A stretch of DNA of 56,459 bases from Halieaceae bacterium (GTDB lineage Bacteria; Pseudomonadota; Gammaproteobacteria; Pseudomonadales; Halieaceae): contig CACOYM010000014.1 of assembly GCA_902631395.1 (NCBI GenBank), positions 1-56,459 of the forward strand, in the 5' to 3' direction. The notes under the pieces are model-generated. The model saw nothing but the letters and a program-made list of their open reading frames with translations. It did no database searches and had not been told where the DNA came from. The translations under genes were made by a program, and so were the position numbers. Of the stretch, positions 1-9,474 are shown piece by piece; the first letter of the stretch is position 1; every line of letters starts with the position of its first letter.

Positions 1-128
1 CGCTGCGAAAAAAGCTCAGGCAATACGGCTTGCTCTCCAAGCTTGAGAGGCCGAGGCGAAAACAAGGCGAGCAGTGTGCACGAGCTGCGACGAAACGGAC
101 ACCAATCAAAGGAAGCGATAAATCATGA
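1..128 (+). CDS. fis: C-terminal end of Fis (partial, 5' end outside window)
   Basis: Reading from base 3 gives [11 protein letters not shown], which matches the recognition-helix end of the nucleoid protein Fis (family consensus TLRKKLKQYG). Fis is a small DNA-bending protein with a C-terminal helix-turn-helix. The frame stays open for 30 more, mostly basic and polar residues after GLL, and stops at TGA 126-128. Fis normally ends within a few residues of this point, so this is an unusual C-terminal tail. The stop overlaps the purH start as ATGA, which suggests translational coupling. The order fis-purH-purD is common in gammaproteobacteria and supports the call. Only about 41 codons are visible, so the rest of the protein cannot be judged. 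Confidence 0.8.
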   Translation, partial: LRKKLRQYGLLSKLERPRRKQGEQCARAATKRTPIKGSDKS

Positions 129-1699
129 ATGATGCCGGACTGGCGCCCATGCGACGCGCCTTGATCAGTGTTTCCGATAAAACCGGCATCGTCGAGCTAG
201 CTCAATCACTCGCGAATCGCGGCGTTGAAGTTCTCTCTACAGGTGGCACCTGTCGTCTCCTCCGCAGCGCAGGTGTCACTGTCGTCGAGGTCTCGGACCA
301 CACAGGATTGCCCGAAATGATGGACGGCAGGGTAAAAACGCTGCATCCTAAAATCCACGGTGGGATATTGGGACGGCGTGGCATCGACGATGAAGTGATG
401 GCCGAACATGACATCCCGCCGATCGATCTCGTAGTGGCAAATTTATATCCCTTTGAAGACATCGTTGCACGACCCCATTGCGGTCTGGAGGACGCAATAG
501 AAAACATTGATATTGGCGGACCCACCATGGTGCGCGCCGCAGCAAAAAATCATCGCGACGTGGCGGTTGTGGTCTCGGCCAGTGACTATGGGCGAGTGTT
601 GGAAGAGCTGGAGACCCACAGGGGACACACTACGCTGGCCACCCGATTTGATTTGGCGATCCGTGCCTATGAACACACCGCCGCCTACGACGGAATGATT
701 GCTAATTATCTTGGCCGTCTGACCTCAGGCGGCTCAGAGCGCTACCCACGCACGTTTAATCTGCAACTCGAGAAGGTGCAGGAAATGCGCTATGGCGAAA
801 ACCCGCATCAAAGCGCCGCCTTCTATAAAGAGGCACGGCAAGCCGAGGTGGGCATAAGCAGCGCCCAGCAGTTACAGGGAAAAGCCCTTTCCTACAACAA
901 TGTAGCCGACACGGACGCCGCTCTGGAGTGCGTAAAAGCCTTCAAGGAACCCGCTTGCGTGATAGTGAAGCATGCCAACCCTTGTGGAGTGGCCGTAGCC
1001 GGTAGCCTGCTGGGCGCTTATGATCTTGCCTTTCATACCGATACCGAATCAGCCTTTGGCGGCATCATCGCGTTTAACAGAGTGTTGGATGGCGCAACCG
1101 CCACGGCCATCGTTGAGCGCCAGTTCGTCGAGGTCATCATCGCACCCGAGATCACTGACGATGCCGTGACGGCGGTCGCGGCAAAACAAAATGTACGTTT
1201 ACTGCAGACAGGCTTATGGTCAGCGGCGCTTCCGGCAAGGGACTTCAAGCGCGTCAACGGAGGCCTATTAGTGCAGGACCGTGATGACGGAAGCGTCAAC
1301 CGCGATGAACTGACCGTGGTCACTAAGCGAGCGCCGACCGAGGCCGAGTGGCTGGATCTATTGTTCGCGTGGAAGGTCGCCAAGTTCGCTAAGAGCAACG
1401 CAATTATCTATGCCCACAACCAGCGAACGATCGGGGTGGGCGCGGGTCAAATGTCGCGGGTCAATTCAGCACGCATCGCCGCCATCAGAGCCGAGCACGC
1501 GGGGCTTAAGGTGAAGGGAGCTGTGATGGCATCTGACGCGTTCTTTCCTTTTAGGGACGGCATCGATAATGCCGCTGAACGTGGTATTGCTGCGGTGATT
1601 CAGCCCGGAGGATCTCTGCGAGACGATGAGGCGATCGTCGCCGCTGATGAAGCGGGTATGGCGATGGTTTTCACCGGTATGCGGCACTTTAGGCACTGA
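125..1699 (+). CDS. purH: Bifunctional AICAR transformylase / IMP cyclohydrolase PurH
   Basis: Catalyses the last two steps of de novo purine synthesis in the cytoplasm: formylation of AICAR with 10-formyl-tetrahydrofolate, then ring closure to IMP. At 524 aa it is the usual length. An N-terminal MGS-like cyclohydrolase domain (about residues 10-145, with [13 protein letters not shown]) is followed by the transformylase domain with RYGENPHQ (222-229) and KHANPCG (281-287), which holds the catalytic Lys-His pair. The ATG at 125 overlaps the fis stop and follows a GGAAG ribosome-binding site. purD begins 25 bases downstream, so the two are probably cotranscribed. Nothing in the reading frame looks broken. 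Confidence 0.97.
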   Translation: MNDAGLAPMRRALISVSDKTGIVELAQSLANRGVEVLSTGGTCRLLRSAGVTVVEVSDHTGLPEMMDGRVKTLHPKIHGGILGRRGIDDEVMAEHDIPPIDLVVANLYPFEDIVARPHCGLEDAIENIDIGGPTMVRAAAKNHRDVAVVVSASDYGRVLEELETHRGHTTLATRFDLAIRAYEHTAAYDGMIANYLGRLTSGGSERYPRTFNLQLEKVQEMRYGENPHQSAAFYKEARQAEVGISSAQQLQGKALSYNNVADTDAALECVKAFKEPACVIVKHANPCGVAVAGSLLGAYDLAFHTDTESAFGGIIAFNRVLDGATATAIVERQFVEVIIAPEITDDAVTAVAAKQNVRLLQTGLWSAALPARDFKRVNGGLLVQDRDDGSVNRDELTVVTKRAPTEAEWLDLLFAWKVAKFAKSNAIIYAHNQRTIGVGAGQMSRVNSARIAAIRAEHAGLKVKGAVMASDAFFPFRDGIDNAAERGIAAVIQPGGSLRDDEAIVAADEAGMAMVFTGMRHFRH

Positions 1700-1724
1700 T
1701 ACGGCGTTGCCCGGAAACGACGAT

Positions 1725-3002
1725 ATGAACATTCTGGTAGTGGGCAGTGGCGGACGCGAGCATGCTTTGGCATGGAAACTGGCGGAGCCTGATTCGGTGA
1801 ACCGCGTGTTCGTGGCACCCGGTAATGCAGGCACAGCCTTGGAGCCGAAACTCGAAAACGTAGCGCTGGACCCCATAGACATCGAGGGACTGGCAGCCTT
1901 CGCCGCGCGGAATGACTGTGCGCTCACAGTAATTGGGCCCGAAGCGCCCTTGGTTGCAGGCATTGTCGACCACTTCATAGAGAGAGGCCTTGCTTGCTTC
2001 GGGCCTACCGCCGGTGCAGCGCAACTCGAGGGCAGCAAGTCGTTCACCAAGGATTTCCTCGCCCGGCACAACGTCCCAACGGCGTCTTACGCTGTGTTTA
2101 CTGAGGTCGAGGACGCACTCGGCTATGTGAGAGAAAAAGGCGCACCGATTGTGATCAAGGCCGATGGCCTCGCCGCTGGAAAAGGCGTGATTGTTGCGAT
2201 GACCATTGATGAAGCCGAGGCAGCGGTTCAAGACATGCTGGCCGACAACAAGTTTGGGGCAGCAGGCGCGCGGGTCGTCGTTGAAGGCTTTTTAGAAGGT
2301 GAAGAGGCCAGCTTCATCGTCATGGTCGATGGGGAAAACGTACTACCGATGGCTACGTCTCAGGACCACAAACGCATCGGCGACGGAGACACTGGTCCCA
2401 ATACAGGGGGCATGGGTGCTTACTCCCCCGCCCCCGTAGTGACCGATGAGGTACATGCCAAAGTGATGGAGCAGGTGATTTTGCCCACTGTGCGAGGCAT
2501 GGCAGCTGAAGGGCTCCCCTATACAGGGTTTCTTTATGCCGGGCTCATGATCGACGCCGAGGGCAATCCCTCAGTTATCGAATATAACTGTCGCTTTGGT
2601 GATCCGGAAACTCAACCGATCATGCATCGTCTGCGGAGCAATCTGGCGACGCTGTGCCTAGCGGCACTGGATCACACGCTGGATCAGCATACTGTCCAAT
2701 GGGATCCACGGCCCGCTGTGGGCGTTGTATTAGCCGCCGCCGGCTATCCAAGCAGTTTTGAAAAAGGCCACAGGATTTCAGGGCTAGATAGTCCTTGGCC
2801 GGCGTCGATCAAGGTCTTTCACGCTGGCACCCGCTACGATAATGGCGCCGTTACAACGCAAGGGGGGCGCGTGCTCTGCGTGAGCGCACTGGGTGACTCA
2901 GTAAGAGAGGCGATCAATACAGCCTACCGCGGCGTTGACCAAATCAGCTGGGATGGAATGATCTGCCGTCGCGATATTGGTTGGCGAGCCTTAAAACGTT
3001 AA
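1725..3002 (+). CDS. purD: Phosphoribosylamine-glycine ligase PurD (GAR synthetase)
   Basis: ATP-grasp ligase joining phosphoribosylamine and glycine in de novo purine synthesis. The frame is open from 1626, but the family start MNILVVGSGGREHALA is the ATG at 1725, giving 425 aa, the normal size. Visible motifs are the N-terminal GSGGREHA, the ATP-binding KADGLAAGKGV and the metal-binding NCRFGDPETQ. It lies 25 bases after purH, a conserved purHD pair. The upstream 33 codons overlap the purH 3' end and do not look like PurD sequence, so the longer start is rejected. Confidence 0.96.
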   Translation: MNILVVGSGGREHALAWKLAEPDSVNRVFVAPGNAGTALEPKLENVALDPIDIEGLAAFAARNDCALTVIGPEAPLVAGIVDHFIERGLACFGPTAGAAQLEGSKSFTKDFLARHNVPTASYAVFTEVEDALGYVREKGAPIVIKADGLAAGKGVIVAMTIDEAEAAVQDMLADNKFGAAGARVVVEGFLEGEEASFIVMVDGENVLPMATSQDHKRIGDGDTGPNTGGMGAYSPAPVVTDEVHAKVMEQVILPTVRGMAAEGLPYTGFLYAGLMIDAEGNPSVIEYNCRFGDPETQPIMHRLRSNLATLCLAALDHTLDQHTVQWDPRPAVGVVLAAAGYPSSFEKGHRISGLDSPWPASIKVFHAGTRYDNGAVTTQGGRVLCVSALGDSVREAINTAYRGVDQISWDGMICRRDIGWRALKR

Positions 3003-3011
3003 GCTAAGCGC

Positions 3012-3686
3012 ATGAACGACAAGACACTCTCTTCGCGTGGCGAATTATCCGGTCTCGACCGGCTGCTAAGTCGCGTTGACCAGCGACTTCGCCAGTTCGC
3101 AGGCGAAGGCAGTGGTTCCGCACAAAACTTGGCACGACCCTCCCCTGCACATGGCCACGACGAGCCCACCCTAAGTGAACGTGAGCGCGAGCACTCAGCG
3201 GGGCTTATGCGCGTGAACCACACCGGTGAGGTCTGCGCACAAGCCCTATATCAGGGCCAGGCGGTGATGGCACGCAGCAGTGACACCCGCGAAAAGTTGC
3301 TTGGCGCGGCACAGGAAGAGGCCGACCACCTCGCCTGGTGCGAAACGCGTCTGCAGGAACTTGACGCAAAGCCAAGCAAACTAAATCCGCTTTTCTATGC
3401 AGCGTCATTTGCGCTTGGAGCGGCCACCGCAATGGTGAGCGACAAAGTAAGTCTGGGCTTTGTGCACGCCACCGAGGAGCGCGTTGCGAATCACTTGCGT
3501 GCTCACTTAAAATCCTTACCTGGCGAAGACAGAAAGTCGCAGCTTATCCTGCAGCAAATGCTGATTGATGAGGAACACCACGGCCAGGAGGCTCTCGAGC
3601 ATGGCGGGGAGGAGTTTTCTCGGCCCATCAAGGACGCAATGTCGTTGGCAAGTCAGCTCATGACCCGCACCACTTACTGGATTTAG
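3012..3686 (+). CDS. coq7: CoQ7-type ubiquinone hydroxylase (demethoxyubiquinone monooxygenase)
   Basis: Hydroxylates the ring of 2-polyprenyl-3-methyl-6-methoxybenzoquinone late in ubiquinone synthesis, at the inner membrane. The protein (224 aa) has the ferritin-like di-iron carboxylate ligands of the Coq7 family: HTGEV (70-74), EEADH (102-106), EERVANH and DEEHHGQEA near the C terminus. The first 50 residues are a less conserved, charged extension. It starts 9 bases after purD with no obvious strong ribosome-binding site and may be read from the same transcript. Bacteria using Coq7 in place of UbiF are common among Pseudomonas-like lineages. Confidence 0.93.
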   Translation: MNDKTLSSRGELSGLDRLLSRVDQRLRQFAGEGSGSAQNLARPSPAHGHDEPTLSEREREHSAGLMRVNHTGEVCAQALYQGQAVMARSSDTREKLLGAAQEEADHLAWCETRLQELDAKPSKLNPLFYAASFALGAATAMVSDKVSLGFVHATEERVANHLRAHLKSLPGEDRKSQLILQQMLIDEEHHGQEALEHGGEEFSRPIKDAMSLASQLMTRTTYWI

Positions 3687-3858
3687 AGAGAGCAGTGACA
3701 CCGTTGGCCGGGCTTCAATCAAGCCAGTACTCAGAGGCAGCGAGATTTCTCAGCGTATGCAGTCGGCTAAATCAATGCAGTTACGTAACTCAACAAAAAG
3801 CCGAGATAAGTGATCTGGATTTTGCCCGCGGCCGATCAATAGTCTCGGCGGCCTTGTA

Positions 3859-4671
3859 TCAGTCGACGGCGAACATAGCCGCTAGCGCAGTACCCGGGTC
3901 TTTTGCCCGCATAAAGGTCTCGCCAATCAAAAAAGTCTGCACACCACGCCGGCGCATCTCAGCGATCTGGTCGCTGGATCTGAATCCGCTCTCTGTAACC
4001 ACCTGCACACCGGCGGGTATACTCTCAAGCAACCGGTAGGTGGTGTCGAGACTGGTTTCAAAGGTGTGAAGGTCGCGGTTATTGATACCAATGAGATCAC
4101 CTCCGAGAGTGAGCGCTTCGTCTAACTCCTCTTCATCATGGACCTCTACCAAGACGTCGAGACCCAATTCTTTGGCACAGTCATGCAGATCTTTGAGAAG
4201 CGGTAGTTCCAGACAGGCGACGATAAGCAATATGGCATCAGCGCCGAGCGCCCGCGCTTCCCAAATTTGGTAGGGGTCCAGTGTGAAGTCCTTCCGCAAA
4301 ACAGGGAGGGCGCACGCGGCGCGCGCTGCCTGCAAGTAAGCATCCGCACCCTGAAAAAAATCGATGTCGGTCAGTACCGACAAACAGGCGGCACCAGCGG
4401 ATTCATAACTGGCTGCAATGTCGGCGGGATGAAAATCGGCGCGAATGACACCCTTACTCGGACTGGCCTTCTTGACCTCAGCGATCACCGCTACCTCGCA
4501 CCGCTCGACACGGTCGGCAAGCACGCGGCGAAATCCACGCGTACGATCGGCGACCACTACTGCCGCTTCGAGCTCACTCATCGGTCGCAAATCACGGCGC
4601 TGAGCGACCTCTTCTTTTTTACGGTCGAAAATCTTTTTTAAAACGTTGGACGTCGCCAGCCTGGTGCTCAT
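3859..4671 (-). CDS. trpC: Indole-3-glycerol phosphate synthase TrpC
   Basis: Converts carboxyphenylamino-deoxyribulose phosphate to indole-3-glycerol phosphate in tryptophan synthesis. This is a TIM barrel of 270 aa, the monofunctional length, with no fused TrpF. The signature EVKKASPSKG is at 65-74, followed by VLRKDF, LVEVHD, GINNRDL and VTESGF, the usual catalytic and phosphate-binding strands. The start ATG overlaps the trpD stop as ATGA, so the two are translationally coupled. It converges on coq7; the 172 bases between them show no coding signal and no clear terminator. Confidence 0.96.
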   Translation of the reverse strand: MSTRLATSNVLKKIFDRKKEEVAQRRDLRPMSELEAAVVVADRTRGFRRVLADRVERCEVAVIAEVKKASPSKGVIRADFHPADIAASYESAGAACLSVLTDIDFFQGADAYLQAARAACALPVLRKDFTLDPYQIWEARALGADAILLIVACLELPLLKDLHDCAKELGLDVLVEVHDEEELDEALTLGGDLIGINNRDLHTFETSLDTTYRLLESIPAGVQVVTESGFRSSDQIAEMRRRGVQTFLIGETFMRAKDPGTALAAMFAVD

Positions 4672-5726
4672 GCGCGAGATCTCGCATTGGATTCGGATGA
4701 CAGTGCTCGTGTAAAGGACACAAATTCCATCAGCTTTAACGCAGCTCCGCCTGAACTGAGCGCCTCAGAGGCATGAGAGACACCCGCGGCCAAGCTGTCT
4801 GCTCGACCCGAAACATAAATACCTGCGCCGGCGTTGATCGCGATGATAGCTCGAGCCTTTTGATTGTGCTCCTCAGTTGCCCCGTCCAGTGCTGATCGAA
4901 TCAGATTAGCAGAGTCCGCGGCCGCGCTGACCTGCAAGCCGTCGAGTGAATCAAAGTCATGGCCATAATCGCCAGGCTGAATGGTGACGGGCAGAACTTG
5001 ATTGTCTTTCAGTTCAAACCCGTGTGTGGGTGCCGCAATCGAGATCTCATCGAGGCCATCCTCACTATGCAGCACCAACGCGTGGACGCTGCCAAGCTGC
5101 TGAAGTACTTTGGCGAGCGGCTCACAAAGCGCAGAATCGAAGACACCCACTACTTGCCGCCTTACAAGTGCTGGATTGGTGAGCGGGCCAAGCACGTTAA
5201 ATAGCGTGCGCATGCCCAATTCTTTGCGTGGCCTTATGGCATGCTCCATGGCGCTGTGATGGGTGGGCGCGAACATGAAACCCATACCGACCGACTCAAT
5301 GCACTTTGCGATCTGGTCCGGGGTCAGTCTGAGACTAACACCTAACGCCTCCAACACATCGGATGAGCCACTGCTGCTAGAGACCGAGCGATTACCATGC
5401 TTTGCAACGCGAGCACCCCCCGCCGCGGCCACAAACGTTGCGGCAGTCGAGACATTGAAAAGATTAGCGCCGTCACCCCCGGTTCCCACCAGATCAATGG
5501 AATCCTCGCCCGATAACGCGACTGGTGTGACCAGTTCTCGCATAACTTCTGCAGCACCGGTGATTTCATCGATCGCCTCACCTTTCATTCGCAGAGCAAC
5601 CAGCAGAGCGCCGATCTGCGCATCCGAAGCCTCCCCAGTCATGACTGTGGTCATTACCTCGCGCATGGCGTCGCGAGAGAGATCTCTCCCCGCCACTACG
5701 TGTTCAAGTGCTGGCTGCAATGCCAT
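4668..5726 (-). CDS. trpD: Anthranilate phosphoribosyltransferase TrpD
   Basis: Transfers phosphoribose from PRPP to anthranilate, the second step of the tryptophan branch. At 352 aa it has the glycine-rich PRPP loop GTGGDGANLFN (81-91), the KHGNRS segment (109-114) and the SSGSSDVLEALG stretch typical of the family. It is not fused to an amidotransferase domain; that function is the separate trpG 12 bases upstream. The order trpG-trpD-trpC, all on the minus strand with tiny gaps, is the Pseudomonas-like trpGDC operon. Confidence 0.96.
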   Translation of the reverse strand: MALQPALEHVVAGRDLSRDAMREVMTTVMTGEASDAQIGALLVALRMKGEAIDEITGAAEVMRELVTPVALSGEDSIDLVGTGGDGANLFNVSTAATFVAAAGGARVAKHGNRSVSSSSGSSDVLEALGVSLRLTPDQIAKCIESVGMGFMFAPTHHSAMEHAIRPRKELGMRTLFNVLGPLTNPALVRRQVVGVFDSALCEPLAKVLQQLGSVHALVLHSEDGLDEISIAAPTHGFELKDNQVLPVTIQPGDYGHDFDSLDGLQVSAAADSANLIRSALDGATEEHNQKARAIIAINAGAGIYVSGRADSLAAGVSHASEALSSGGAALKLMEFVSFTRALSSESNARSRA

Positions 5727-5738
5727 GCGATGAAATCC

Positions 5739-6332
5739 TTAATCTTGTCTGGCGCATCGTGCCAGAAAACGCTCCAGCATAGCGTGCCCATGCTCGGAAA
5801 GAATGGACTCGGGGTGAAATTGCACTCCCTCAATATCGTACTCACGGTGCCTCAGGCCCATGATGGCCTCTTGCTCGTCCTGCTCGTCCTCTGTCCACGC
5901 TGTAACCTCAAGGCACTCTGGCAGCGTCACGGCATCCACTACCAGGCTGTGGTAGCGCGTCGCTGTAAGCGGGCTGGGAAGATCACGGAAAACGCCCACA
6001 CCATGATGGTGGATTGGGCTGGTTTTGCCGTGCATGACCGCTCTGGCTCGCACGACATGCCCGCCGAACACCGCGCCAATACTCTGTTGCCCCAAACAAA
6101 TACCAAAAATAGGGAGCTGCCCAGCGAAGTGTTCTATCACCGACATCGATACGCCTGCTTCATTGGGTGAGCACGGACCGGGGGAGATGCAAATGCCGGC
6201 AGGAGATTTTTGCTCTATCTCAGCGAGTGTGATCTCGTCATTGCGGTGCACTTCAACCTCGGCGCCTAACGCCCAGAAGTACTGCACGACATTCCAAGTG
6301 AAAGAGTCGTAATTGTCGATCATCAGAATCAT
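5739..6332 (-). CDS. trpG: Anthranilate / aminodeoxychorismate synthase glutamine amidotransferase TrpG (PabA)
   Basis: Class I glutamine amidotransferase that supplies ammonia to anthranilate synthase TrpE, and often also to PabB. The 197-aa protein begins with MIDNYDSF, has the nucleophile elbow GICLGQQ with Cys79, and carries the His/Glu pair in GVQFHPES (His173, Glu175). It leads the trpGDC operon. No trpE is adjacent in this window: the 532 bases upstream are non-coding as far as I can see, and then an unrelated gene points the other way. I see no Trp-rich leader peptide or attenuator upstream. Confidence 0.94.
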   Translation of the reverse strand: MILMIDNYDSFTWNVVQYFWALGAEVEVHRNDEITLAEIEQKSPAGICISPGPCSPNEAGVSMSVIEHFAGQLPIFGICLGQQSIGAVFGGHVVRARAVMHGKTSPIHHHGVGVFRDLPSPLTATRYHSLVVDAVTLPECLEVTAWTEDEQDEQEAIMGLRHREYDIEGVQFHPESILSEHGHAMLERFLARCARQD

Positions 6333-6864
6333 GAATTAGCATACTCATCCATTGCTGCGAGCAAACCAGCTTTTTACGCGAAAAAGTAGATAAAAATAGC
6401 AAAAATCGAGTAAATAATGGATTAAATGCTCCAAATGCGCCGAAAATCTAGAATCTGCGCAAAACAAGGTATAGCCCCTCTCACCCTCGAGCTCCGATGC
6501 AGTACTATGCAAGATTTCGGGGAGGCACAATTCGAAGTCGCAATGCAATCAACGACATAAACACACTTTTTTTGACGGGCTCAAAGCAGCATGTTAGCTC
6601 TGACTATGCGCCTGCCAGAGCGACGATCAATGATTCAAGCCTTAATACTAGTAGTGAGCACTAACTGCGGCCTGGGGATCCAAATGTGTGGATATCCTAA
6701 AATACAGATAATTACCGCACACATGCGTCCGCAGGATTCATCACGCCGGAATAATGCGCTTAACTGTGGCGTCAATATACACAGGCGACGCACTGGCGAC
6801 CGACAGGATCCGATGCTAGTGTCTCATCCCCCCATTACCAGCTCTTAGGAAAAGCATTCAAAAC
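6333..6864. other. 532-base intergenic region between trpG and the lectin-like gene
   Basis: Divergent region between trpG (minus) and the C-type-lectin-like gene (plus). It is visibly A+T-rich near 6355-6420. The short open frames here (67 aa minus, 85 aa plus) have no recognisable motif and I do not accept them as genes. Both promoters are expected here, but I could not assign -35/-10 boxes with confidence. In Pseudomonas-like relatives gph and trpE lie between rpe and trpG; no trace of either protein is readable here. Confidence 0.6.
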
Positions 6865-7992
6865 ATGCGCCGCTTAACCACCTTATTTGCACCCGTTGCA
6901 AACTTAACCAGATGCCTGAGTGCCTTTGCTGTGTCAGTGTCACTGTTGCCTGCAACGGCTGGTGCAAGCGGGATTTTTGAGTTTGAGGGCCATACCTACC
7001 GCATTGTTGCGGACACTGCAGATTGGGAGACTGCCAGTCTGAAAGCAGCAGAAATGTCACTAAATGGTGGGGCAGGCTATTTGGTAAGAATCGATTCACA
7101 AGAAGAAAACAGAGCTTTGATCGAAGCATTAGCAGCCCACCTAACCGACGAGCAATTGAAGGCGTCGGTGCCAGATGACGGTTCGGACGTTCCCTTCGTG
7201 TGGTTGGGTGGATCAGATATCGCACGAGAGGGCGTATGGACTTGGTCCAATAACGGCGATCAGTTCTGGGAGGGTGACTTCAATGGAACGTCGAAAAACG
7301 GACTTTATTCAAACTGGGGTGTGCAGCCCGATAGCGCGAGTGGCGCTGAAGACGGCGCTGCGATGGGCTTAGGCGACTGGCCTGAACCTTTCTATGACCT
7401 CGGTGCGATGGGGGAGTGGAACGATCTCGATATCGGTACCTCACTAATATATGTCGTGGAGTTCGACAGCATTAGTGATCTCCAAGTGGCGATTGATCAA
7501 CCCATTCGCAACGAAGTGCATTCTGGTATCGGCATGGTGCGAGGCTGGGCAGTATCCAGCGAGCCAATTGAGCGGGTAAAAATTTATATCGATGGCACCT
7601 ATCGGTTCGATGTCCCACATGGTGACCGGCGCAATGAACTGGCAAAGCGGTTTCCAGACAATGAACGGGCCAGCGAATCTGGCTTCTCTAGCGCATTTAA
7701 CTGGAATCAATTGGGTTCAGGGCAACATAAAATCACTGTCCGCGTAATCGACGCTTTTGGGTCGACAGCGGAGCGTACTGCTAATTTCGCAGTAACGACA
7801 TTCGATAAACGCTTCATTAAAGCCAGCGATATTTTTGAGCTGGGTTGGGCATCAATTAGTGGGCTAGGCGATAGCTTTGTGATCCGTGGCGCATTGATAG
7901 ATGGCGCCTACTATGACATCACTTTGCAGTGGCAGCCCCGCTCTCAAAAATTCGAAATAGTCGGCATTCGCAATCTGAGCACCGGCGAATAA
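6865..7992 (+). CDS. Secreted C-type-lectin-like domain protein
   Basis: 375 aa with an N-terminal signal peptide (about residues 1-35, probable cleavage after an Ala near 35). A C-type-lectin-like domain fills about 37-200: it opens with GHTYRIV, has WLGGSD (113-118), the W-T-W pair just after it, QPD and ED (about 154-163) and EWND (184-187), the classical fold landmarks. About 210-310 looks like a bacterial Ig-like domain (GMVRGWAVS, IYIDG, HKITVRVIDAFGS). It is probably an exported ligand-binding or adhesion protein; the ligand is unknown. It stands alone on the plus strand between rpe and trpG. A ribosome-binding site is not obvious: AGGAAAA lies 14 bases upstream. Confidence 0.82.
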   Translation: MRRLTTLFAPVANLTRCLSAFAVSVSLLPATAGASGIFEFEGHTYRIVADTADWETASLKAAEMSLNGGAGYLVRIDSQEENRALIEALAAHLTDEQLKASVPDDGSDVPFVWLGGSDIAREGVWTWSNNGDQFWEGDFNGTSKNGLYSNWGVQPDSASGAEDGAAMGLGDWPEPFYDLGAMGEWNDLDIGTSLIYVVEFDSISDLQVAIDQPIRNEVHSGIGMVRGWAVSSEPIERVKIYIDGTYRFDVPHGDRRNELAKRFPDNERASESGFSSAFNWNQLGSGQHKITVRVIDAFGSTAERTANFAVTTFDKRFIKASDIFELGWASISGLGDSFVIRGALIDGAYYDITLQWQPRSQKFEIVGIRNLSTGE

Positions 7993-8039
7993 CTCGATAT
8001 CGCAGATTGATACGCCCTCCCTGATAGAAAAACGTGCCC

Positions 8040-8717
8040 TCACCCGTAACTAGATGCCATTAGCTCAGCTCGCATCTTTTCAATAACGTCGCGGTAATCG
8101 GGCTGATTGAAAATTGCAGAACCCGCGACGAAGGTATCCGCGCCGGCCTCAGCAATGTCGCGGATATTCGCCGCGCTAACACCGCCATCCACCTGAAGTC
8201 GAATCGGCATACCTGATTCGTTAATCATCGCGCGCGCCTCACGTAATTTGCCCAACGTGGCAGAAATGAAGGACTGACCGCCGAAGCCCGGATTGACCGA
8301 CATCAACAGCACCATGTCGACCTTGTCCATGACGTATTTGAGAGCGTCGAGCCCCGTTGCGGGATTGAATACCAAGCCTGCCTGGCAACCCGCAGCACGA
8401 ATTAGCTGTAAAGACCGATCAACATGCGTCGATGCGTCAGGGTGGAAACTAATCACACTGGCGCCTGCATCGGCGAACATGTCAATCAACATATCAACGG
8501 GCTCAGCCATCAGATGGACGTCGATGGGCGCGGTGACACCAAAATCACGCAAAGCCTTGCACACCATCGGTCCTATTGTCAGATTAGGCACGTAGTGGTT
8601 GTCCATAACATCGAAATGCACCCAATCGGCACCGGCCGCTAATACCTGCTGCACCTCTTCACCCAGGCGGGCAAAGTCAGCAGAAAGTATTGAAGGCGCA
8701 ATAACGAAAGGTTGCAT
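8040..8717 (-). CDS. rpe: Ribulose-phosphate 3-epimerase Rpe
   Basis: Interconverts ribulose 5-phosphate and xylulose 5-phosphate in the pentose phosphate pathway. The TIM barrel of 225 aa starts [18 protein letters not shown] and shows the metal-site segments [12 protein letters not shown] and DVHLM, then NPGFGGQ and VDGGV, all family hallmarks. Length is normal. In many relatives gph and trpE follow rpe; here the downstream neighbour is the convergent lectin-like gene. Confidence 0.96.
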   Translation of the reverse strand: MQPFVIAPSILSADFARLGEEVQQVLAAGADWVHFDVMDNHYVPNLTIGPMVCKALRDFGVTAPIDVHLMAEPVDMLIDMFADAGASVISFHPDASTHVDRSLQLIRAAGCQAGLVFNPATGLDALKYVMDKVDMVLLMSVNPGFGGQSFISATLGKLREARAMINESGMPIRLQVDGGVSAANIRDIAEAGADTFVAGSAIFNQPDYRDVIEKMRAELMASSYG

Positions 8718-8781
8718 GGGATCGTGACCACTTCTGGATGTGGGGCGAGTGTAATGCGAGGCACCCCTCAGCGTGAACCTT

Positions 8782-9474
8782 TCATTCCGTAACGAGTTGG
8801 TGATTTAGCGCTTGTAAGCGCTCAGGCGTCCCCACATCTGCCCAAAGGCCCTGAAAATGCTCTCCGGTGAGCGCGCTATTTTCTACAGCGCGATCGAACA
8901 GCGGCTTAAGCGGTCGCCTGCCCTCGGGCAGACCAGCAAAAAAAGCGGGGTGATAAAGTGCGACACCCGAAAAAGTTAATGGGTCATCTATATTGTCGAA
9001 TTGAGATTCAGGCTGGCGAATACGCGCGCAGTTACGATCAAGTAGAAAATCCCCCGAAAGGTGGTCCGGCGGCTTATCGACCAACACGAGATGCGCACCT
9101 GCCTTTGGCAACAGATAATTGCGCAACCGTTTGAATGGGTAATCGGTATAAATGTCCCCATTCACAACTAAAAATGGGGCAGAAGAGAGCCAGTGGAGCG
9201 CCTTTACAATCCCGCCTGCCGTCTCTAGTGGTCGATCCTCGCGAGAGATTCTGATGGAAACATCCCAGTGACTGCCGTCACCACAGAATTCGGCAATCTG
9301 GTCGCCAAGGTGTGACGCATTGATGACCAGTTCATCAAAACCGGCTGCCTTTAAATTTAGGATGTGATATTCGAGCAGGGGACGGCCATCTACAGTTAGC
9401 AGTGGTTTGGGTATATGATCTGTTAACGGCCGCATCCGGCGACCCTCGCCCGCTGCGAGAATCATCGCCTTCAT
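8782..9474 (-). CDS. murU: N-acetylmuramate alpha-1-phosphate uridylyltransferase MurU
   Basis: Nucleotidyltransferase that makes UDP-MurNAc from MurNAc 1-phosphate in the peptidoglycan recycling shortcut that bypasses de novo UDP-MurNAc synthesis. The 230-aa protein begins with [16 protein letters not shown] followed by PKPLL, the sugar-nucleotidyltransferase signature, and has VVNGDIYTD for metal binding. It overlaps amgK as ATGA. The amgK-murU pair divergent from lptD is the arrangement known from Pseudomonas putida and separates this enzyme from other sugar-1-phosphate transferases. Confidence 0.92.
   Translation of the reverse strand: MKAMILAAGEGRRMRPLTDHIPKPLLTVDGRPLLEYHILNLKAAGFDELVINASHLGDQIAEFCGDGSHWDVSIRISREDRPLETAGGIVKALHWLSSAPFLVVNGDIYTDYPFKRLRNYLLPKAGAHLVLVDKPPDHLSGDFLLDRNCARIRQPESQFDNIDDPLTFSGVALYHPAFFAGLPEGRRPLKPLFDRAVENSALTGEHFQGLWADVGTPERLQALNHQLVTE

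Noticed and set aside
3687-3858. Terminator between coq7 and trpC
   Set aside because: GGCTT-CAATC-AAGCC near 3710-3725 gives only a five-base stem with no T-run; too weak to call.
3695-4641. Plus-strand frames over trpC
   Set aside because: Shadow frames antisense to a clearly recognisable trpC.
6345-6848. 67-aa minus and 85-aa plus frames upstream of trpG
   Set aside because: No motif, no ribosome-binding site, low-complexity A+T-rich stretch; not trpE, gph or a Trp leader peptide.
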